Of a stretch of 64,000 nucleotides of DNA, positions 27,010 to 34,930 are shown piece by piece. Position 1 is the first letter of the stretch. The number at the start of each line of letters is the position of its first letter. Both the position numbers and the translations under genes were made by a program. The DNA is taken from NCBI GenBank assembly GCA_013287545.1, contig JABDDQ010000001.1, forward strand, positions 59,898 through 123,897. The letters are read 5' to 3'. The notes beneath the pieces were generated by a model. The model was not told the origin of the DNA, did no database searches, and was given only the letters and a program-made list of their open reading frames with translations. Origin of the DNA: Bacteroidota bacterium (GTDB lineage Bacteria; Bacteroidota; Bacteroidia; B-17B0; Aurantibacillaceae).

Positions 27010-29117
27010 TAAGCTTCGGTTGGTGCGCTATTTATGGCAGCGGCCACTTCTTCTTTATCAAAAGGGCGTTTTCCAAAAATAAGTTCTAAATCATCGCGGA
27101 AAATAACTTCTTTCTCCAATAATTTTTCGGCCAATAAAGTTAGTTTAGCCTTATGTTCCGTTAAAAGCTCTTTGGTTTTAACGTAGGCTTTATCAATTAA
27201 TTTTTTTATCTCTTCATCAATTGTTTGTGCCGTATGCTCGCTATAAGGCTTACCAAACTGGTATTCTTGTTGTCCGCTGCTATCGTAATAACTTACATTT
27301 CCTATTTTATCGTTTAAGCCGTAATACACAACCGATGCAAACGCTTGTTTGGTAATTTTTTCTAAATCGCTTAAAGCGCCTGTACTAACTCTGCCAAACA
27401 TAATTTCTTCCGCAGCACGTCCACCAAGGGCAGCGCACATTTCATCGAAAATCTGATCCATTGTATTTAGTTGTCTTTCTTCGGGTAAGTACCAAGCCGC
27501 ACCTAACGAACGACCACGAGGTACAATGGTTACTTTTACCAAAGGAGATGCGTGTTCAAGCATCCAGCTAACCGTAGCATGCCCTGCTTCGTGAAACGCA
27601 ATAACGCGTTTTTCTTGTGGAGTAATAATTTTGTTTTTCTTTTCTAAACCTGCAATAATACGGTCTACAGCATCTAAAAAATCTTGTTTCTCAACAAATT
27701 GTTTATCGTTACGTGCAGCAATTAAAGCGGCTTCGTTACAAATGTTAGCGATATCGGCACCACTAAAACCGGGTGTTTGTTTTGCTAAAAAATCAATGTC
27801 TAAATCTTTATCTAATTTAATTGGTTTCAAATGCACTTGAAAAATCTCTCTGCGTTCATTTAAATCAGGTAAATCAACATGTATTTGCCTGTCGAAGCGA
27901 CCGGCACGCATCAATGCTTTATCTAAAATATCGGCGCGGTTAGTTGCTGCTAAAATAATTACACCGCTGTTAGAACCAAAACCATCCATTTCGGTTAAAA
28001 GCTGGTTAAGTGTATTTTCACGTTCATCGTTTCCACCAAACGAAGCATTTTTCCCGCGTGCTCTACCAATAGCATCAATTTCATCTATAAAAATAATGCA
28101 AGGTGATTTTTCTTTTGCCTGACGGAATAAATCTCTAACACGCGATGCGCCAACACCTACAAACATTTCCACAAAATCAGACCCCGATAAAGAGAAGAAC
28201 GGAACTTTAGCTTCGCCTGCAACAGCTTTTGCTAATAAGGTTTTACCGGTACCCGGAGGGCCTACCAATAAAGCCCCTTTAGGAATTTTAGCACCTAAGT
28301 CGGTATATTTTTTTGGTGTTTTTAAAAAGTCAACAATCTCTTTAATTTCAACTTTTGCACCTTCTAATCCGGCAACATCACTAAATGTAATGTTTACGTT
28401 AATGTCTTTATCAAATAAAACGGCTTTACTTTTTCCTATGTTAAAAATTTGTCCGCCACCTGCACCACCATTCATACGACGCATAATAAACATCCATACA
28501 ACAATCATTAATACAATTGGCCATATCCACCCAAAATATTCCGACCAATTAGTACGTGTTTCGTTAGTTGGAGTAATCATTTTGTCTTTTGGTATGCCGG
28601 CTTCTTGTTGAACTTTTTCTATCCTATCCCAAAATTTTTCTACAGGAGGAATGCTGGTAACTACAAATTGAGGACCTTGTATTGCTTTTGGATTTGCAAT
28701 AATAGGTTTATTGCCTACAGTATATCTAAAAAGAGATAAACTATCCGGGTTTACACGTATTTCGGCAGTTTTTTCATTTACTATGGTAATGGAAACTACA
28801 TCACCTTTTGCTAGCATATTTTGCTCGAAAGAAGTTTCGTTTACCTGTTTCATTCCTCCACCAAAACCAACTCCCTCGTTTCCTAACAACGTAAAAGCAA
28901 TAAGTATAATAATGATTATGGCATATATCCAATAAAAATTGAAACCGCCACCGCCGCCTTTGTTGGATGGCATGCCGCCTTTGCGTAAACGCTCGCGCAT
29001 TTTTTCAAATTGGTCTTTTAACTCTTCATTGTTTTTTTGAGAAGAAGGTTGAGGAGGCTTATTGGCAGACGAGCTGTTTTCGGCAGGTTTTGGTTCTTCT
29101 TGAATATTTTCGCTCAT
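27009..29117 (-). CDS. ftsH: ATP-dependent zinc metalloprotease FtsH
   Basis: A 702-residue hexameric membrane protease. An N-terminal cytoplasmic tail with a glycine-rich stretch (KGGGGGFNF) precedes two membrane segments (about 62-78 and 196-213) around a periplasmic domain. Then come the AAA domain, Walker [11 protein letters not shown] at 286-295, Walker [12 protein letters not shown] at about 341-351, and the second region of homology [10 protein letters not shown] at about 401-410. The protease site is HEAGHA at 509-514. All catalytic residues are present. It follows rsfS after 19 bases and overlaps cdsA by one base. Confidence 0.95.
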   Translation of the reverse strand: MSENIQEEPKPAENSSSANKPPQPSSQKNNEELKDQFEKMRERLRKGGMPSNKGGGGGFNFYWIYAIIIIILIAFTLLGNEGVGFGGGMKQVNETSFEQNMLAKGDVVSITIVNEKTAEIRVNPDSLSLFRYTVGNKPIIANPKAIQGPQFVVTSIPPVEKFWDRIEKVQQEAGIPKDKMITPTNETRTNWSEYFGWIWPIVLMIVVWMFIMRRMNGGAGGGQIFNIGKSKAVLFDKDINVNITFSDVAGLEGAKVEIKEIVDFLKTPKKYTDLGAKIPKGALLVGPPGTGKTLLAKAVAGEAKVPFFSLSGSDFVEMFVGVGASRVRDLFRQAKEKSPCIIFIDEIDAIGRARGKNASFGGNDERENTLNQLLTEMDGFGSNSGVIILAATNRADILDKALMRAGRFDRQIHVDLPDLNERREIFQVHLKPIKLDKDLDIDFLAKQTPGFSGADIANICNEAALIAARNDKQFVEKQDFLDAVDRIIAGLEKKNKIITPQEKRVIAFHEAGHATVSWMLEHASPLVKVTIVPRGRSLGAAWYLPEERQLNTMDQIFDEMCAALGGRAAEEIMFGRVSTGALSDLEKITKQAFASVVYYGLNDKIGNVSYYDSSGQQEYQFGKPYSEHTAQTIDEEIKKLIDKAYVKTKELLTEHKAKLTLLAEKLLEKEVIFRDDLELIFGKRPFDKEEVAAAINSAPTEA

Positions 29118-29136
29118 AATTTTTATATGAAATTTT

Positions 29137-29709
29137 TTATTTAAGTCTTGTTATTTCTGCATCAGCCCACAAATCTTCTAAACGATAAAAATCGCGTGTT
29201 TGTTGCTGAAATACGTGTACCATAATATCTACATAATCTAATAAAATCCATTCAGAATTTTCCCAACCTTCGGTATGAAAAGGGCGCTCATTTAATTGTT
29301 TCTTTACAGTCTCTTCTACCGAAGATGCAATTGAATCAACATGGGTAGACGATTCTGCATCGGCAATTACAAAAAAATCAAACGATCTGTTTTTAATATT
29401 GCTAAGGTCTAAAACAGTTATGTTTTTTGCTTTGCGTTCCTCTAAACCATCTATAATACTATCTAATAAAGGGTTTTTAATTTTTAATTTCGGCTCTTCT
29501 TTTTTAGCAATTGCCTTTTTAACAGCTACTTTTTTTACAACTGCTTTTTTAGCTGCCGCCTTTTTGGCAACAACTTTCTTAACTGCCACTTTTTTAGCTG
29601 CAGTTTTTTTAGTAGTTACTTTTTTTACCGAAACTTTTTTAGCAACCTTTTTTACTGTTGCTTTTTTAACCGCCTTTTTAGTCGCAGTTTTTTTTGTAGT
29701 TTTTGCCAT
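29137..29709 (-). CDS. rsfS: Ribosome silencing factor RsfS with a lysine-rich N-terminal tail
   Basis: A 190-residue protein. Residues about 82-190 are the RsfS (DUF143) domain, with LDSIIDGLEERKAKNITVLD, FFVIADAESSTHVDSIASSV, and the signature WILLDYVDIMVHVFQ. RsfS binds L14 of the 50S subunit and blocks subunit joining. Residues about 3-70 are instead a low-complexity tail of Lys, Ala, Val and Thr with repeated A/V-KK units, like histone H1 tails; ordinary RsfS is about 110-130 residues. The frame opens at 29754, but that ATG abuts the -7 box, so the ATG at 29707-29709 was chosen. It heads the rsfS-ftsH-cdsA operon. Confidence 0.85.
   Translation of the reverse strand: MAKTTKKTATKKAVKKATVKKVAKKVSVKKVTTKKTAAKKVAVKKVVAKKAAAKKAVVKKVAVKKAIAKKEEPKLKIKNPLLDSIIDGLEERKAKNITVLDLSNIKNRSFDFFVIADAESSTHVDSIASSVEETVKKQLNERPFHTEGWENSEWILLDYVDIMVHVFQQQTRDFYRLEDLWADAEITRLK
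29509..29700 (-). repeat. Degenerate KK-coding repeat inside rsfS
   Basis: This stretch encodes the A/V-KK repeats of the RsfS tail, with units of about 12-18 bases around AAAAAA. It is protein-level low complexity and not a CRISPR array. Confidence 0.7.
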
Positions 29710-29755
29710 ATAATTTTTTACCGAAACTTTATTTTTCACGCCAAAGCGTATCATG

Positions 29756-29763
29756 CAAAGATA
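29756..29763 (-). promoter_or_regulatory. -7 element TATCTTTG for rsfS
   Basis: CAAAGATA on the plus strand. It ends one base from the upstream in-frame ATG, which argues for translation from the ATG at 29709. It lies four bases from the birA -7 element, so the divergent promoters overlap. Confidence 0.5.
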
Positions 29764-29767
29764 ACAT

Positions 29768-29775
29768 TATTTTTG
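29768..29775 (+). promoter_or_regulatory. -7 element TATTTTTG for birA
   Basis: TATTTTTG matches TAnnTTTG, seven bases before the ATG at 29783. No -33 TTTG is visible. Confidence 0.45.
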
Positions 29776-29782
29776 CCGTTAA

Positions 29783-30544
29783 ATGGATACGCTTTTTATT
29801 GGTCAACATATACTTGAGTTAGATGAAACAGAGTCTACCAATACTTATGCCACTAATTTAATTAAGGAAATACAGGTTGCCGAGGGAGCAGTAGTTTTTA
29901 CACATAACCAAACAAAGGGCAGAGGGCAAGTTGGCAACACCTGGCAGGCTGAAAGCGGTAAAAACCTTACATTTTCGCTTATTTTACACCCCAATTTTTT
30001 GGCAGTAGATAAGCAGTTTTATTTAAGTAAAATAACATCGTTAGCGGTTTATGGCATGCTGACAGATTTTTTGAATACAAGCCTTTATGACATAAAAGTT
30101 AAATGGCCTAATGACATTCTGGTAAACGATAAAAAAATAGCCGGCATTTTAATTGAGAACGTTTTGCGAGGTAATTTCTTACAAAGTTCAGTAATTGGTG
30201 CGGGTATAAATATTAACCAGCAAAACTTCAGTAATGTAGATAAACAAGCTACTTCCCTTAGTATATTACTTCAACAGAGCTTTGAATTAAAAGAGATGCT
30301 ACATAGTTTTTGTAGGCATTTCGAAGCACTTTATCTATCGCTTAAGCAAGGTAATTTTGATAAAGTAAGCCAAGCTTATTTTAAACAGCTTTATAAGTTT
30401 AATGAATGGGCTGTTTATCAAGCTAAAGAGCAAAAATTTACGGCAAAAATCCTTAAAGTTGAAGAAACCGGCTTGCTTGTACTTTCAACTGAACAAAACG
30501 AGACGCTAAAGTTTAACTTTAAAGAGGTCCAATTAATTGGGTAG
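29783..30544 (+). CDS. birA: Biotin--[acetyl-CoA-carboxylase] ligase (class I, no DNA-binding domain)
   Basis: A 253-residue cytoplasmic ligase that makes biotinyl-AMP and transfers biotin to the carrier lysine of biotin-dependent carboxylases. It starts directly in the catalytic domain, so it lacks the helix-turn-helix repressor domain of E. coli BirA. Conserved blocks are the ATP/biotin loop NQTKGRGQVGNTWQ at about 43-56, KNLTFSLILHP, and KWPNDILVNDKKIAGILIEN at about 111-130, with the catalytic Lys in KKIAG. It is divergent from rsfS and convergent with the aminotransferase gene one base away. Confidence 0.92.
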   Translation: MDTLFIGQHILELDETESTNTYATNLIKEIQVAEGAVVFTHNQTKGRGQVGNTWQAESGKNLTFSLILHPNFLAVDKQFYLSKITSLAVYGMLTDFLNTSLYDIKVKWPNDILVNDKKIAGILIENVLRGNFLQSSVIGAGININQQNFSNVDKQATSLSILLQQSFELKEMLHSFCRHFEALYLSLKQGNFDKVSQAYFKQLYKFNEWAVYQAKEQKFTAKILKVEETGLLVLSTEQNETLKFNFKEVQLIG

Positions 30545-30545
30545 T

Positions 30546-31703
30546 TTACAGTTTACACAAAATTTCTGCAGCTTTTTCTAACGTTTCGTCTTTTTTAGCC
30601 AAGCAAAAACGCAATAGTTTATTATCAATTTTTTCGTGATAAAAAACCGATAAGGGTATAGAAGCCAATTTATGTTCCTTAGTTAAACGTATGGCAAAAT
30701 CTACATCTTTTTCATCGCTTATAGCATCGTATTTTAATAATTGAAAATAGGTGCCGGTACTCTGTTCGTACGAAAATTTTGAGCCTTTAATTAGCTTAAT
30801 AAAATAATCGCGTTTTTGTTTGTAGAAATTTTTCACTTCCAAATAAGTATCTTTATCCTTTAAAAAATCGGCTAAGGCCAACTGTATAGGATGGTTAATG
30901 GCAAACACCAAAAATTGGTGCACTTTTCTAAATTCGGTCATTAAATTAGCCGGAGCACATACATAGCCAATTTTCCAACCGGTAGTGTGTACTGTTTTTC
31001 CAAAAGAAGAAACCAAAATACTGCGCTCAGCTAAATTTTTATAACGTGCTACACTTTGATGAGGTTCGGTTGTAAAGCACATGTGTTCATATACTTCATC
31101 ACTTAAAATAATAATATCGGTGTTATTGGTTAGTTTTTCCAGCTCAGCCATATCTTTAGCTGAAAGTACAGTACCACTGGGATTATGCGGACTATTAATA
31201 ATTATCATTTTGGTGCGATGGTTAATTATTTTTTTTACCGCATTCCAGTCAACAGAAAAATCTTTCGGGTTTAATTGAACGTAAATAGGTTTTCCGCCAT
31301 TCATCTCTATAGCGGGTGTGTAACAATCGTATGCAGGCTCAAAAATAATTACTTCGTCTTCCTCTTTTATAAAAGCAGAAATGGCAGTATATATGGCTTG
31401 TGTAGCTCCGGCGGTAATCGTTATTTCAGTTTCGGGGTGATACGAAGTCTTGTATAGCTCCTCAACCATAACAGAAATTTGTTCGCGTAATGGCAAAACG
31501 CCTGGCATAGGCGCATACTGGTTAAAGCCATTTTTCATATAATGATTAACCAATTCAATTAACTTATCTGAACAAGAAAAATCGGGAAACCCTTGAGAAA
31601 GATTAATGGCTTTATTTTCTTGCGCCAGCTTGCTCATGGTTGAAAAAATAGTAGTACCAACATCTGGCAATTTAGAGTTTACAAGACCTTTGTATGAAAT
31701 CAT
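30546..31703 (-). CDS. PLP-dependent class I/II aminotransferase (YbdL/methionine-type)
   Basis: A 385-residue cytoplasmic enzyme of fold type I. The frame is open 26 codons further upstream, but the ATG at 31701-31703 gives the standard start (MISYKGLVNSKLPDVGTTIF). Motifs are INLSQGFPDFSCS at about 33-45, AGATQAIYTAISA at about 94-106, NSPHNPSGTVLSA at about 166-178 with the PLP-contacting Asn, and SSFGKTVHTTGWKIGYV at about 230-246, where Lys forms the internal aldimine. This fits the YbdL/kynurenine-aminotransferase-like group that uses methionine or glutamine; the exact substrate is inferred. Confidence 0.85.
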   Translation of the reverse strand: MISYKGLVNSKLPDVGTTIFSTMSKLAQENKAINLSQGFPDFSCSDKLIELVNHYMKNGFNQYAPMPGVLPLREQISVMVEELYKTSYHPETEITITAGATQAIYTAISAFIKEEDEVIIFEPAYDCYTPAIEMNGGKPIYVQLNPKDFSVDWNAVKKIINHRTKMIIINSPHNPSGTVLSAKDMAELEKLTNNTDIIILSDEVYEHMCFTTEPHQSVARYKNLAERSILVSSFGKTVHTTGWKIGYVCAPANLMTEFRKVHQFLVFAINHPIQLALADFLKDKDTYLEVKNFYKQKRDYFIKLIKGSKFSYEQSTGTYFQLLKYDAISDEKDVDFAIRLTKEHKLASIPLSVFYHEKIDNKLLRFCLAKKDETLEKAAEILCKL

Positions 31704-31755
31704 AAAGCAGATTAATTTTTGTGTTAAACTAAGATTTTTTGTATAAAAAATTAAG

Positions 31756-31763
31756 TATATTTG
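31756..31763 (+). promoter_or_regulatory. -7 element TATATTTG for the T9SS cargo gene
   Basis: TATATTTG matches TAnnTTTG, 24 bases before the ATG at 31788. A TTTG is at 31738-31741, but its 14-base spacing is short for the usual 19-21. Confidence 0.45.
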
Positions 31764-31787
31764 GCACAAACTTAAAAACAAATAGAA

Positions 31788-32705
31788 ATGATTAAAAAAT
31801 TATTTACATTAGGATTAGCACTTGTAGCGTTTGCAGGTAATGCGCAACAAGCCAGACTAACAAAACAAAATTCAGCTTCTCTTTCGAAATTAGGGGGAGT
31901 AACTCCGCCATCTGTTATGGCAACAACCAATTTAGGTTTTGAAACTTGGTCTGGTGGTAATCCGACAGGTTGGACTACACTTAACGTACTTGGTGCAACA
32001 TGTGCAACTCAATATACAACAAGCCCTGGTACAGGTACTTCATCTTTACAGTTAACTACAGTAAGTTGTCCTTCTTGTCCTACTTATGGTTTACCTACAA
32101 AAGCAGGTGTAGCTTTTCAGTTTGTTCCATACGTGGGTCAACCTACTACTTTATCTTTTCAATATAAAACTGCTGTTGCAGCAGGAGATACTGGTTCTAT
32201 ACTTGTAACTCTTACTGCGGCAACTAATGTTACTGGTCAAGCAGGATTTAGTTTTGAAGGAACTGTTAGCACTTGGACTACGGTTACTGTTCCTTTTCGT
32301 TATGCTAATCAAGCAAATTCAGATAGCGTTAACATCTTTATTGCTTCTAGCGACTCAGGTGTTGTAACTGGTTTAGGCGTGGGACGTCCTGTACTTGGAT
32401 CTAAAGTATATATTGATGCTATTGCTCTTAACACTGCAGTTGGTATCCAAACTATTTATACTTATAGCGATTATGTAATGTTCCCTAATCCTGCTAAATC
32501 AGAATTAAACTTTATAATTAAAGATACTAAAGCTAAAACAGTAGAAGTTTATAACATTGCTGGAGTTTTAGTTCAATCTTTTATAATTGAAAACGAAAGA
32601 ACACAAATTGATGGTAATAATATGAGCAGCGGAATGTATTTTTATCATGTGAAAGATGCTAATGGTGGCGTTTTACATACGGATAGATTTACTGTTACTA
32701 AGTAA
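31788..32705 (+). CDS. Secreted protein with C-terminal type IX sorting domain
   Basis: A 305-residue protein with a signal peptide (MIKKLFTLGLALVAFAGNAQ), a beta-rich central region starting around LGFETWSGGNPTGWTTLN (resembling jelly-roll carbohydrate-binding or PCMD-like modules), and a C-terminal type A sorting domain at about 230-305 (YVMFPNPAKSELNFII ... SGMYFYHVKD). It should be exported by Sec, then secreted across the outer membrane by T9SS and attached or released by PorU. No catalytic motif was seen. It has its own promoter and terminator, so it is monocistronic. Confidence 0.85.
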   Translation: MIKKLFTLGLALVAFAGNAQQARLTKQNSASLSKLGGVTPPSVMATTNLGFETWSGGNPTGWTTLNVLGATCATQYTTSPGTGTSSLQLTTVSCPSCPTYGLPTKAGVAFQFVPYVGQPTTLSFQYKTAVAAGDTGSILVTLTAATNVTGQAGFSFEGTVSTWTTVTVPFRYANQANSDSVNIFIASSDSGVVTGLGVGRPVLGSKVYIDAIALNTAVGIQTIYTYSDYVMFPNPAKSELNFIIKDTKAKTVEVYNIAGVLVQSFIIENERTQIDGNNMSSGMYFYHVKDANGGVLHTDRFTVTK

Positions 32706-32723
32706 TTTAGTACTCTATATTTT

Positions 32724-32758
32724 TAAAAACCTCGCCGTTTTGGCGGGGTTTTTTATTT
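32724..32758 (+). terminator. Terminator after the T9SS cargo gene
   Basis: Stem AAAACCTCGCC / GGCGGGGTTTT (one G-U pair) with a TTT tail, 21 bases past the stop. Confidence 0.85.
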
Positions 32759-32840
32759 TTATTCAAATGCCAATAAACAAAGTCTATATGCCAGCTAAAA
32801 TAATTCGGCTAATTTAAACATGCGGCGTGTTTTTTTATTT

Positions 32841-32848
32841 TACATTTG
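32841..32848 (+). promoter_or_regulatory. -7 element TACATTTG for kup
   Basis: TACATTTG matches TAnnTTTG and lies 22 bases before the GTG start at 32871. Confidence 0.45.
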
Positions 32849-32870
32849 TGCCTGAAAAATTAACTCCACT

Positions 32871-34832
32871 GTGAGCAACACCCATACTGACCACATCAAC
32901 AAAGTTTCACTCGGTGGTCTTTTAGTTACCTTAGGAATTATTTACGGTGATATAGGTACATCACCATTATATGTAATGAATGCCATTATTGGTAATGATG
33001 TTATTCAAACAGATATTATATTAGGCGGTATATCTTGTATTTTTTGGACATTAACTTTACAAACAACTGTAAAATATGTTTTTTTAACCCTTAAAGCCGA
33101 TAACAAAGGTGAGGGTGGAATTTTTGCTCTTTACGCTTTAGTACGTCGATTTAAAATTAAATGGTTAATTGCACCTGCCATTATTGGCGGAAGTGCTTTA
33201 TTAGCTGATGGTATTATTACTCCACCCATATCTATAGCATCTGCCGTTGAGGGGTTGCGTGCTTTTAGGCCCGATATAAATACAGTGCCTATTGTTATCG
33301 GAATTTTAATCGGATTATTTTCGATACAACAATTCGGAACGAAATTTTTGGGTCGTTTTTTTGGTCCCATGATGCTTACTTGGTTTTTAATGTTAGGTAT
33401 AATGGGCTCAATGCAACTTGTTACCAATGTAAGCGTATTAAAAGCTTTTAATCCATATTATGCCATTCACTTATTATCTATTCATAAAGAAGGCTTTTTT
33501 GTTTTAGGTGCTGTGTTTCTTTGTACAACGGGTGCCGAGGCTCTTTATTCTGATATGGGGCACTGTGGGCGTAACAACATTCGTGTAAGTTGGATTTTTG
33601 TAAAAAGTATGCTGGTGCTTAATTATTTTGGACAAGGTGCTTTTTTAATTAAGCATAGCGGACAAACATTAGCTGAAATTGGTGGCGCATCTATCAATCC
33701 GTTTTATTTAATAATGCCCGAAAAATTCTTACCTATAGGCATTGTTATTGCAACAGTATCTGCTGTAATTGCTTCGCAGGCTTTAATTAGTGGTGCCTAT
33801 ACATTAATTAATGAGGCTATGCGTTTAAACCTTTGGCCAAAAGCTTTGGTGAAATATCCTACTGAATTACGTGGACAGCTTTACATTCCGTCTATCAATT
33901 GGTTATTATTGGCAGGTTGTATAATGATAGTGCTTAAGTTTAGGGAATCTTCTAATATGGATGCTGCGTATGGTTTATCGATTATAGTCTGTATGCTTAT
34001 GACAACGCTTTTACTCTTCCATTATATGTGGATGAAAAAGTACAATCACTTTTTGGCAATAATGGTAATTAGTGTTTATATGCTTATCGAACTTAGCTTT
34101 TTATATGCCAACCTGGCTAAATTTATGCACGGTGGTTATGTAACATTATTTATTGCTGCTGTCTTAATTTCTATAATGGCTACATGGCATGCAGCTAAAA
34201 AAATTGGGAGCCGTTACACCGAGTTTGTGAAAGTAGATAAGTACAAGCATGTACTGGCAGAGTTAAGCCGAGATTTAACGATACCCAAATACGCAACTCA
34301 CTTGGTTTATTTAACGAGTGCGGGGCATTACGATGAAATAGAATCGAAAGTTATTTATTCTATTTTACAAAAACGCCCTAAGCGCGCCGATTTATATTGG
34401 TTTGTGCATGTTGATGTAGTTGATGAACCTTATAGAATGGAGTATCGTGTACACGAAATAATGAAAGACGATGTTATACGTGTAGATTTTAAATTAGGTT
34501 TTAGGGTTGCTCCAAAAATTAATTTAATGTTTAGAAAAGTAGTACAAGATTTAGTTAAAGCAAATGAAGTTGATATAACCAGTCGTTACGAATCGCTTAA
34601 CCGAAACAATGTAATAGGTGATTTTAAATTTGTACTTACTGAGAAATTTCTTTCGTACGATAATGATTTACCTTGGCGAGAACGTATTATTTTAGATATT
34701 TATTTCTTCCTGCGTAAATTTAGCGTTGGCGAATCACGCGCCTTTGGTTTAGATAGCAGTTCTGTAAAAATTGAAAAATTTCCTTTGGTGCTTACGCCAA
34801 CCAGAGAGTTTCCGCTTAAACGCATCGATTAA
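32871..34832 (+). CDS. kup: Kup-type potassium uptake transporter (KUP/HAK/KT family)
   Basis: A 653-residue inner-membrane protein with about twelve membrane segments, ending in a long cytoplasmic domain (about 450-653). It begins from a GTG: SLGGLLVTLGIIYGDIGTSP is the signature first helix, where the GDIGTSPLY motif carries the family's key Asp. YVFLTLKADNKGEGGIFALYA (about 65-85), with the conserved KADN-GEGG loop, follows. Later segments include EALYSDMGHCGR at about 222-233. Kup proteins move K+ by H+ symport at acidic or low-K+ conditions. It is monocistronic with its own promoter. No sensor or regulator is adjacent. Confidence 0.92.
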   Translation: MSNTHTDHINKVSLGGLLVTLGIIYGDIGTSPLYVMNAIIGNDVIQTDIILGGISCIFWTLTLQTTVKYVFLTLKADNKGEGGIFALYALVRRFKIKWLIAPAIIGGSALLADGIITPPISIASAVEGLRAFRPDINTVPIVIGILIGLFSIQQFGTKFLGRFFGPMMLTWFLMLGIMGSMQLVTNVSVLKAFNPYYAIHLLSIHKEGFFVLGAVFLCTTGAEALYSDMGHCGRNNIRVSWIFVKSMLVLNYFGQGAFLIKHSGQTLAEIGGASINPFYLIMPEKFLPIGIVIATVSAVIASQALISGAYTLINEAMRLNLWPKALVKYPTELRGQLYIPSINWLLLAGCIMIVLKFRESSNMDAAYGLSIIVCMLMTTLLLFHYMWMKKYNHFLAIMVISVYMLIELSFLYANLAKFMHGGYVTLFIAAVLISIMATWHAAKKIGSRYTEFVKVDKYKHVLAELSRDLTIPKYATHLVYLTSAGHYDEIESKVIYSILQKRPKRADLYWFVHVDVVDEPYRMEYRVHEIMKDDVIRVDFKLGFRVAPKINLMFRKVVQDLVKANEVDITSRYESLNRNNVIGDFKFVLTEKFLSYDNDLPWRERIILDIYFFLRKFSVGESRAFGLDSSSVKIEKFPLVLTPTREFPLKRID

Positions 34833-34930
34833 TTTAGCTTTCTTTTCTTTCTCTATTCACAAATGCTACAGCTCTTAATAAGCTTACTCATACAATTTTA
34901 CTACTTTAGCACACATTTAATTTTTTGCTT

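Noticed and set aside
29509-29700. Short repeats resembling a CRISPR or tandem repeat array
   Set aside because: The repeats are in frame and encode the Lys-rich RsfS tail; there are no spacers.
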